Source: Bacteroidota bacterium (lineage in GTDB: Bacteria; Bacteroidota; Bacteroidia; Chitinophagales; Chitinophagaceae). Taken from it: a DNA stretch of 7,722 nucleotides. The notes beneath the pieces are model-generated. The model saw only the letters and a list, made by a program, of their open reading frames with translations. It did no database searches and was not told the origin of the DNA. Positions 1 to 5,612 of this stretch are shown one piece after another (the first letter of the stretch is position 1; every line of letters starts with the position of its first letter). The stretch is taken from contig JAEWIW010000263.1 of NCBI GenBank assembly GCA_023386855.1, positions 1 through 7,722 of the forward strand, in the 5' to 3' direction. Made by a program: the position numbers and the translations under genes.

Positions 1-2306
1 CCCGTGCCGAGCCTATTGGCGTGCTGGTTGTTGAAGGGGATTATAAAACTGCGGTTATAGATGGTAGTTATTTCGGTGCACTGGTTCAATATCCCAACAA
101 TGAAGGATCAGTGGAAGACTACCGCGAATTTATCCAGAAAATTCACGAGGTGAATGGATATGTTGTAATGGCTACAGATCTTCTTGCCCTTACCCTTCTT
201 ACACCTCCTGGTGAACTCGGCGCCGATGTTGCCGTGGGTTCAGCGCAAAGATTTGGTGTTCCTGTAGGATTTGGTGGCCCGCATGCTGGCTTCTTTGCAA
301 CAAAAGAAGATTTTAAAAGAGGAATCCCAGGGAGGATCATAGGCATATCGGTTGATGCCACCGGCAAGCGTGCATTGCGCATGGCATTGCAAACCCGGGA
401 ACAGCATATCAAACGCGAAAAAGCCACTTCAAATATTTGTACGGCCCAGGCATTGCTGGCTAATATGGCAGCGATGTACGCCGTTTATCATGGTCCTGAT
501 GGATTGAAAAATATCGCTTCAAGGATCGCGCTGCTCACGCTGCATCTTGCCGAAGCCCTGGAAGAGATCGGTGTTGACATTGTTCACAACAGTTTCTTTG
601 ATACCCTTAAACTGAAAGTCGACAATACAAATGATATTAAAAAGATCGCCACTGGAAGAGAAGTGAACTTCCGTTATTTCGATGATCAGCATATCGGTAT
701 CTCCATTGACGAAATGACCAGCCAGTCCGATGTTCTTGATATCGTTTCCATATTCGCTGAAGCCTACGGTTCCAGTTCAGCCTATATTCGTTTCGAGGAA
801 GAACTGGGCCTTGAACATATCGACCACCAGTTGGTAAGAAGGTCTTCATTCCTTTCACACCCGGTGTTTAATACGCATCACAGCGAAACAGAGATGATGC
901 GGTATATGAAGTCGCTTGAGAATAAGGATCTTTCGCTCAACACATCCATGATCTCACTGGGAAGTTGTACCATGAAGCTTAATGCCGCTACGGAACTGAT
1001 TCCTGTAAGCTGGCCTGAGTTTGCGAATATTCATCCATTTGTACCTGTTGACCAGGCAGAAGGATACCATACCATCATCAACGAATTAAGCAGCTTCCTC
1101 TGTGAAATAACAGGCTTCACAGCATGTTCTCTTCAACCCAATTCCGGTGCACAGGGTGAATATGCAGGTCTTCTTACCATCCGCGCTTATCACAGGGCAA
1201 ACAATGCAGCCCACCGCGATGTAGTGCTGATCCCCATTTCAGCACATGGTACCAACCCTGCTTCAGCAGTACTTGCAGGAATGAAAGTGGTTGTAGTAAA
1301 AAGTGATGCGGAAGGACATATTGATGTTGCAGACCTGAAGGCAAAGGCTGAACAATACCGTGATACACTTTCTGCATTGATGGTAACTTACCCTTCAACA
1401 CATGGTGTGTTTGAAGAAAGCATCCGCGAGATATGCAATATCATTCATGAAAATGGCGGGTTGGTATATATGGATGGAGCAAACATGAATGCGCAGGTTG
1501 GACTCACTTCACCTGGTTATATTGGTGCAGATGTTTGTCATCTTAACCTTCATAAAACCTTTGCGATACCTCATGGTGGCGGTGGCCCCGGGATGGGACC
1601 CATTTGTGTGAATGATAAGCTGGCGCCTTTTTTACCGGGGCATAGTTCCATCAATAGTGATGAACATACCCACGCGGTAAGTGCCGCAGCTTATGGCTCG
1701 GCAAGTATCCTCCTGATCAGTTATGCCTATATCAAAATGCTTGGAGCAGAGGGTATGACGCTGGCAACACAGTATGCCATACTCAATGCCAACTACATGA
1801 AGGCAAGGCTGGAAAATTATTTTAAAGTATTATATGCCGGGGAGAACGGAACCTGTGCGCATGAATTCATTGTTGACCTTCGACCCTTTAAGCAAACCAC
1901 GGGTGTGGAAGCGGAAGATGTAGCCAAACGCCTTATGGATTACGGATTTCATGCACCTACCATGAGCTTCCCGGTTCCGGGAACCATCATGATCGAGCCA
2001 ACCGAAAGTGAACCCAAGGATGAACTCGACAGGTTCTGCGATGCACTGATCAGTATTTATGAAGAGATCAAAGCAGTGGAAGAAGGAAGATCTGATCGCA
2101 ACGACAACCCGCTGAAGAATGCACCACATACCATGGAAGTAATCTGTGCAGATGAATGGAATCATTCCTACAGCAGGCAGGAAGCGGCATTCCCGCTGCC
2201 CTATGTTGCAAAGAATAAATTCTGGCCTTCCGTAAGCCGTATCAACAACACTTATGGCGACAGGAACCTCATCTGTACCTGCGAGCCGGTGGAAGCGTAT
2301 ATTTAA
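1..2306 (+). CDS. gcvP: Glycine dehydrogenase (decarboxylating), P-protein of the glycine cleavage system; 5'-truncated by the window
   Basis: This enzyme decarboxylates glycine using pyridoxal phosphate and passes the aminomethyl group to the lipoyl arm of GcvH in the cytoplasm. The frame is open from base 3 to the TAA at 2304-2306, giving 767 visible residues. The GTG at 21 is internal, because the family sequence ([15 protein letters not shown]) continues upstream of it. Visible family blocks are [13 protein letters not shown], the [20 protein letters not shown] stretch, [28 protein letters not shown] and [20 protein letters not shown]. The last holds the PLP Schiff-base lysine (codon 1554-1556), followed by the glycine-rich loop. 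That lysine is visible residue 518, against about 706 in the 957-residue E. coli enzyme (from memory), so about 190 N-terminal residues are missing. It is the long single-chain form with both P-protein halves fused, not split gcvPA/gcvPB. No frameshift is seen. Neither gcvT/gcvH nor a glycine riboswitch is visible; the leader lies outside the window. Confidence 0.97.
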   Translation, partial: RAEPIGVLVVEGDYKTAVIDGSYFGALVQYPNNEGSVEDYREFIQKIHEVNGYVVMATDLLALTLLTPPGELGADVAVGSAQRFGVPVGFGGPHAGFFATKEDFKRGIPGRIIGISVDATGKRALRMALQTREQHIKREKATSNICTAQALLANMAAMYAVYHGPDGLKNIASRIALLTLHLAEALEEIGVDIVHNSFFDTLKLKVDNTNDIKKIATGREVNFRYFDDQHIGISIDEMTSQSDVLDIVSIFAEAYGSSSAYIRFEEELGLEHIDHQLVRRSSFLSHPVFNTHHSETEMMRYMKSLENKDLSLNTSMISLGSCTMKLNAATELIPVSWPEFANIHPFVPVDQAEGYHTIINELSSFLCEITGFTACSLQPNSGAQGEYAGLLTIRAYHRANNAAHRDVVLIPISAHGTNPASAVLAGMKVVVVKSDAEGHIDVADLKAKAEQYRDTLSALMVTYPSTHGVFEESIREICNIIHENGGLVYMDGANMNAQVGLTSPGYIGADVCHLNLHKTFAIPHGGGGPGMGPICVNDKLAPFLPGHSSINSDEHTHAVSAAAYGSASILLISYAYIKMLGAEGMTLATQYAILNANYMKARLENYFKVLYAGENGTCAHEFIVDLRPFKQTTGVEAEDVAKRLMDYGFHAPTMSFPVPGTIMIEPTESEPKDELDRFCDALISIYEEIKAVEEGRSDRNDNPLKNAPHTMEVICADEWNHSYSRQEAAFPLPYVAKNKFWPSVSRINNTYGDRNLICTCEPVEAYI

Positions 2307-2309
2307 GTA

Positions 2310-2338
2310 GAATACGGAAAACGGAATACGGAAAACGG
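2310..2338 (+). repeat. Alternating 7-mer repeat tail after gcvP (left arm of a 29-bp inverted repeat)
   Basis: Starting four bases after the gcvP stop, the sequence is four 7-mers, GAATACG GAAAACG GAATACG GAAAACG, plus a final G. Its exact reverse complement occurs at 2777-2805, after the stop of the convergent antiporter gene. Read along each gene's coding strand, both tails therefore have the same sequence and orientation. Function is unknown. I recall similar GGAATACGG-rich intergenic repeats in Chitinophagaceae genomes, but cannot verify that here. Confidence 0.9.
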
Positions 2339-2340
2339 TA

Positions 2341-2409
2341 GGAATACAATAGAGAGGAATATAGGTAAAGAGGAATACAAAGTGAGGAATACAATTGTGA
2401 GGAATACAG
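2341..2409 (+). repeat. Five degenerate ~15-bp units beginning GGAATAC/GGAATAT
   Basis: GGAATAY occurs at 2341, 2356, 2372, 2386 and 2401, spaced 15, 16, 14 and 15 bases apart. Most units run GGAATACAA followed by a variable stretch ending in GA. They follow directly on the 7-mer array and share its GGAATAC core. The last unit forms the 5' arm of the terminator-like hairpin at 2400-2434. The regular spacing is seen directly; how it arose (slippage or repeat expansion) is inference. Confidence 0.8.
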
Positions 2410-2441
2410 GGAAATTTTCTTTTTCTGTATTCCTTTTTTTT
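2400..2441 (+). terminator. Probable rho-independent terminator of gcvP
   Basis: AGGAATACAG (2400-2409) pairs perfectly with CTGTATTCCT (2425-2434). Five further inner pairs, two of them G-U, can extend the stem to about 15 bp with a five-base loop, TTTTC, at 2415-2419. Seven more T residues follow at 2435-2441. The stem is A/T-rich, which lowers its strength, but its position about 94 bases past the gcvP stop and the U-run fit intrinsic termination. Its 5' arm is the last GGAATAC repeat unit. Confidence 0.7.
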
Positions 2442-2733
2442 AATCAATTTTTTTAGGTTAAAAGTTGCGCCGCTATAACGTCAAACCGGTTTTATTACTT
2501 GAAAAAGAGACAAGTGCATAACACTGTTGTTTATTAATGACCAACGTGAAGTTTGCGATGTTATTGCGATACTTTTTCAAGTGCTCTTTCCCCTGAAAAA
2601 GAACCAGGGCAAGATACTGATGATGGTAGTGGCGGGGTTTGGCATGTGCATCATCACAAGTTTAGGCATCTAAGGATTGCTGGTTACCATTTTTAGCTTA
2701 AAGCCAAAGGCTCCATTATTTTGCCTGGCTGAG
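2442..2733. other. Intergenic stretch with no convincing gene
   Basis: About 290 bases lie between the two converging terminator-like hairpins. The longest suggestive frame is on the plus strand, 2503 to the TAA at 2671-2673. It has no good start, and its translation ends in a hydrophobic stretch, FPLKKNQGKILMMVVAGFG, then MCIITSLGI. This could be the worn remnant of a small membrane-protein gene, but I recognise no family and it may be chance. The stretch also holds an 11-bp inverted repeat (2497-2507 and 2572-2582). I see no tRNA, promoter or mobile-element end. Confidence 0.4.
2497..2582. repeat. 11-bp inverted repeat with a 64-base spacer
   Basis: ACTTGAAAAAG at 2497-2507 is the exact reverse complement of CTTTTTCAAGT at 2572-2582. 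The word CAAGTGC also occurs as a direct repeat at 2511-2517 and 2578-2584. The arms are A/T-rich and the spacer is long, so a stable RNA structure is doubtful. No function can be assigned. Confidence 0.45.
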
Positions 2734-2777
2734 AAAAACAGAATGAATACAGTATTCCAATCTTACCGTATTCATTC
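2734..2777 (-). terminator. Possible rho-independent terminator of the antiporter operon
   Basis: On the minus strand GAATGAATAC (2777-2768) can pair perfectly with GTATTCATTC (2750-2741). The loop is 17 bases, and TGTTTTT follows at 2740-2734. An alternative, tighter hairpin GAATAC-T-GTATTC exists at 2757-2745. The stem is A/T-rich and the loop long, so this is weaker than the gcvP hairpin. It lies about 35 bases past the antiporter stop, next to the same kind of repeat tail. Confidence 0.5.
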
Positions 2778-2805
2778 CGTTTTCCGTATTCCGTTTTCCG
2801 TATTC
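2777..2805 (-). repeat. Alternating 7-mer repeat tail after the antiporter gene (right arm of a 29-bp inverted repeat)
   Basis: On the minus strand this reads as the same GAATACG/GAAAACG alternation found after gcvP, identical over all 29 bases. It starts six bases past the TGA of the antiporter gene (2814-2812). Similarity ends exactly at both edges: 2309/2806 and 2339/2776 do not pair. The repeat thus follows the direction of the preceding gene rather than a fixed genomic strand. Confidence 0.9.
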
Positions 2806-2811
2806 CGAAGA

Positions 2812-4920
2812 TCATATCGGCAACTTAATATTCCTGAACTTCCACATATCCATCTCTGTATTCGGGTTCTCGAGTTGCCTTGGATACAATACAATAAAGC
2901 TGGTATTCATGAAATACTTGGTGAGGTAATATGGCAGCTTGTCAATGGCAGTGATATGCGATACATGGTGTCCCTTTCTGGAAGTAACAATGATGAACAG
3001 GTCATCACTACGCAGCTGGCCACTGAAAAAAAGGAACTCATCCCACTCGGTAAATACCTGTGTTTGCATCGCCAGCGGGGCGGATTTATGCTCATTCGCA
3101 CTAACAATATGTGAAATGGTATCAGGTGTTGCATAAAATTTCACCGCAAGCCCGGTTTCTTTTGACAGGTAATAAACCCTGTCGAGCCAGTGATGAAACC
3201 CAGGCTCCAGTTCTGCTCTTGGTGGCACAACTACAACGATACGCTTCAGTGTATTCAGCGGCTGAACCGGATGATACACATAAATCGTTTCAAAGGTTTT
3301 GCGTAATATTTTTTCTGCAGTTGGACCGAAAATCGTTTCTCCTTCTTTCTTATTTCTATGTAAACCTATCACAAGGTCGGTGACCTGTTGCTCCTTCATG
3401 GAATAAATAATTCCATTGCTCACATACTGGTCGAACCTGGTGAGGGGGGTTACCACGTTGTCGGTTGCCGCCGCATGCTTCACGATCTTGTCCATCATCT
3501 TCTTGCCTTCCGTTCCTGATGTTCCGCCCGCATCCTGTTCATCCACTACATGTAAGGCCAGCAACGGAACCTTTGGCTTGGAAGGTTTCAAACTCATAGC
3601 AAGGTCAACAAGATCAGTTACATTTTCAGGGTAAGCTACAGAGATCATGATCTTATCTGTGGATTCCTGTGCCAGGTCAGGTTCCTTGGTTTCCTCTATC
3701 AATGCAAGTTTCCTTGAAGCTTTTTCCACCATCAGCGAACTGATGGTACAGGTGACCAATATCATCAGGATTGCGCCATTCAGAACATCTTCACTTAATA
3801 ACCTGATGGGCTCACCAGCAGGGGTTTCACCAATGATAATATTATAACCTACCAATACTACTGCCAGTGTAGCGCCTACCCTTGCATTGGTTAGACCGAA
3901 GATCATGCGCCGTTCATCGGCAGAAAGCCTGAATGATTTTTGCGTCACCCATGCAGCAATAAACTTCGTTACAACAGATACCAGTATCATCAGTCCTGCC
4001 ACCTTTAGCGCGCCCCAACCCTTGAACAATACCGTAATGTCGACCAGCATGCCCACACCAATAAGAAAAAATGGAATGAACAGGGCATTACCTACGAAAT
4101 CGATCCTGTTCATCAAAGGCGAATTATGTGGAATGAAACGGTTGAGTGCAAGACCTGAAAGAAAGGCGCCAATGATGGCTTCCAGGCCCGCAAGCTCAGC
4201 AAGGAAAGCGCCAAGGAATACTATCGCCAGCACAAAGATGTACTGTGATATATTGTCTTCGAATTTCTTGAAGAACCATCGTGCAATAATCGGGAATATG
4301 AAAAATACGATGGCAGCGAATACAAGTGAATAACTTCCCAGCCTAACCCAGAACATGCCATCAATTTCACCCTTAGTCATACCGGCAACAGCAGCCAGCA
4401 CAAGCAGGGCGAGGATATCAGTGATGATGGTGGCGCCGATCGACATGGTAACCGATCTTATCCTTGCAATACCGTATTTACTCGCAATAGGATAAGCGAG
4501 CAAGGTATGGGAAGAAAACAATGCACCCATCAGCAAAGAGGAATACCAGCTGAAACCCAGCAGGTAATAGGCTGCAGCGGTTCCAATCAACATGGGAGAA
4601 AAAAACGTGAACAATCCAAACACTATACTCTTGTTCCTGTTCTTCTTAAATTCTTCCAGGTCAATTTCAAGCCCCGCAGTGAACATGATATATTGAAGTC
4701 CTACCGTTCCAAATAACACGATACTGCTGTCGCGCAGCAGCAGGTTAAACCCATAAGGCCCGATGATAACCCCGGCCATGATCAATCCAATGATATGGGG
4801 TATCCTGAATTTGTTCAGCAGCAGCGGGGCAAATAATATGATGAACAATACCAGGGAAAATATGATCACCGGATTTTTTAAAGGCAGGGAAAGATCCAGA
4901 TCTAGCAGCACCATAAGCAT
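2812..4920 (-). CDS. CPA2-family cation:proton antiporter (Kef/NapA-like) with C-terminal universal-stress-protein-like tandem domains
   Basis: This is a predicted inner-membrane antiporter exchanging Na+ or K+ for protons. Residues about 15-398 are very hydrophobic, with roughly 12 membrane segments. They carry family signatures: the RIPHIIGLIMAGVIIGPYG block near 39-57, the GLQYIMFTAGLEIDLEEF block near 74-91, a T167-D168 pair in the ion-binding segment, the LAGLEAIIGAFLSGLALNR block near 243-261, and a helix with R347 (GLTNARVGAT). The single Asp (TD rather than DD) is usual in electroneutral CPA2 members. After a linker, residues about 423-550 and 558-680 look like two alpha/beta universal-stress-protein-type domains; the first ends FGPTAEKILRKTFETIYVYH. 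The glycine motif for ATP is incomplete, so nucleotide binding is uncertain. No RCK/TrkA-N domain is present. The chosen ATG (4920-4918) overlaps the upstream stop as TAATG; a second ATG lies two codons on. The transported ion cannot be deduced from sequence. Confidence 0.92.
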   Translation of the reverse strand: MLMVLLDLDLSLPLKNPVIIFSLVLFIILFAPLLLNKFRIPHIIGLIMAGVIIGPYGFNLLLRDSSIVLFGTVGLQYIMFTAGLEIDLEEFKKNRNKSIVFGLFTFFSPMLIGTAAAYYLLGFSWYSSLLMGALFSSHTLLAYPIASKYGIARIRSVTMSIGATIITDILALLVLAAVAGMTKGEIDGMFWVRLGSYSLVFAAIVFFIFPIIARWFFKKFEDNISQYIFVLAIVFLGAFLAELAGLEAIIGAFLSGLALNRFIPHNSPLMNRIDFVGNALFIPFFLIGVGMLVDITVLFKGWGALKVAGLMILVSVVTKFIAAWVTQKSFRLSADERRMIFGLTNARVGATLAVVLVGYNIIIGETPAGEPIRLLSEDVLNGAILMILVTCTISSLMVEKASRKLALIEETKEPDLAQESTDKIMISVAYPENVTDLVDLAMSLKPSKPKVPLLALHVVDEQDAGGTSGTEGKKMMDKIVKHAAATDNVVTPLTRFDQYVSNGIIYSMKEQQVTDLVIGLHRNKKEGETIFGPTAEKILRKTFETIYVYHPVQPLNTLKRIVVVVPPRAELEPGFHHWLDRVYYLSKETGLAVKFYATPDTISHIVSANEHKSAPLAMQTQVFTEWDEFLFFSGQLRSDDLFIIVTSRKGHHVSHITAIDKLPYYLTKYFMNTSFIVLYPRQLENPNTEMDMWKFRNIKLPI

Positions 4921-4922
4921 TA
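4918..4922 (-). promoter_or_regulatory. TAATG stop/start overlap coupling the lipoprotein and antiporter genes
   Basis: On the minus strand the lipoprotein stop TAA (4922-4920) shares its last A with the antiporter start ATG (4920-4918). There is no room for a separate promoter and no evident Shine-Dalgarno sequence. Terminating ribosomes therefore probably re-initiate at the antiporter start. The overlap is seen directly; translational coupling is inference. Confidence 0.75.
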
Positions 4923-5501
4923 CTTTTCAGTTCGTTTCAATTGAAGTTCATAAACGATCCTGCATTCACCAGGCCGTGTTATCTCGCGTTGCCCTTCCAG
5001 CATGTTTTTGTCAACCCTTTGCAAACGCACATTCATGCGCGATTGTATTTTCTGGTTTTCATCTTCCTGGGTCGAGGTGAGTACCAGGAAGCTCCCGTTG
5101 AATCTTCCCGTATAGGCTCTTACCAACTGGTCGCCGGTGAGGGCCTTGGCAATGATACCAGAAGCCTGCTGCTCAATGAGCCAGTGCTCATTTTTTGTAT
5201 CTCCTACCGCTGAACCCTGGCAGTTGGTTTCAATGCAGCTCATCTTTACCTGCCATGATCCCAGGAAATCGGGATTTACTGCAACAGTGTCCCTGGGCAA
5301 TTCAATACCCGTACTGTCCAACTTTTTTTGAAAGGCCATCAACTCCTGCTCCTTTAATTCAAGCGCTTTTTCTTTCAGGATCAGTTGCTGTTCCTTCTCA
5401 TTGACCTCTTTTGCTTTTGCATCAAGCTTCATTTCGCGTTCACGAAGTCCACAACTTTGTAAACAACAAATGAGCAGCACGATGATTGCAGATATCCTCA
5501 T
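4920..5501 (-). CDS. Putative coiled-coil lipoprotein, first gene of the antiporter operon; family not recognised
   Basis: The product is 193 residues and I do not recognise its family. Residues 1-17 form a short export signal ending in a lipobox-like LQSC, so C17 is the likely lipidated residue; attachment to the inner or outer membrane cannot be decided. Residues about 20-62 are almost entirely charged heptads (KEVNEKEQQLILKEKALELK) and should form a coiled coil. From about residue 75 the chain looks like a small beta-rich domain that begins LGSWQVKMSCIETNC, a GxW opening reminiscent of lipocalin-like barrels, and ends in alternating strands (CRIVYELQLKR). Cysteines 89, 94 and 180 could form a disulfide in the periplasm. 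It is transcribed first and overlaps the antiporter start by one base, which suggests a joint role such as envelope sensing or modulation of the transporter, but that is inference. The ATG at 5501 has only an A/T-rich leader with GGAAAAA upstream. Confidence 0.8.
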   Translation of the reverse strand: MRISAIIVLLICCLQSCGLREREMKLDAKAKEVNEKEQQLILKEKALELKEQELMAFQKKLDSTGIELPRDTVAVNPDFLGSWQVKMSCIETNCQGSAVGDTKNEHWLIEQQASGIIAKALTGDQLVRAYTGRFNGSFLVLTSTQEDENQKIQSRMNVRLQRVDKNMLEGQREITRPGECRIVYELQLKRTEK

Positions 5502-5612
5502 AAATTTTTCCAGCTTTTAATGATGACTATCGACTTTAAAAAGCAAGCCAAGATATTAAAAGTAAGGATTATCTTAGTTTTACTGGTAGCCATTTTACTG
5601 AAATGATATTTT
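5502..5612. promoter_or_regulatory. Divergent promoter region between the lipoprotein and glycosidase genes
   Basis: This 111-bp A/T-rich gap separates two divergent starts, so promoters for both directions should lie here or overlap the gene ends. Against the Bacteroidota -7 consensus TAnnTTTG, the best partial matches are TAGTTTTA on the plus strand (5575-5582, about 30 bases before the glycosidase ATG) and TATCTTGG on the minus strand (5555-5548, about 46 bases before the lipoprotein ATG). Neither has a convincing TTTG -33 box at the usual distance. No operator palindrome is evident. Confidence 0.35.

Noticed and set aside
21..2306. GTG at 21 as the true start of gcvP
   Set aside because: The family-conserved frame continues upstream to the window edge, and about 190 N-terminal residues of the normal enzyme are still missing.
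2310..2409. The GGAATAC repeats as a CRISPR array
   Set aside because: The units are 7 or about 15 bases, contiguous and degenerate, with no unique spacers of 25-40 bases and no cas genes.
1830..2447. Minus-strand open frame of 205 codons antisense to the gcvP 3' end
   Set aside because: It lies mostly over a strongly conserved gcvP segment, and its first part is translated repeat sequence; the product has no plausible domain and the frame has no supporting context.
2310..2805. The 29-bp inverted repeat as terminal inverted repeats of a transposon or MITE
   Set aside because: There is no transposase between the arms, the flanks (GTA before the left arm, CGA after the right) show no target-site duplication, and the arms are themselves 7-mer tandem arrays placed just after stop codons.
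2677..3114. Plus-strand open frame of 145 codons across the right repeat array and the antiporter 3' end
   Set aside because: It translates the repeats and the antisense of the USP-like tail; the antiporter frame explains this DNA.
3887..4333. Plus-strand open frame of 148 codons antisense to antiporter membrane segments
   Set aside because: It is a shadow frame of a hydrophobic gene with low-complexity Ser/Asn/Met content and no recognisable domain.
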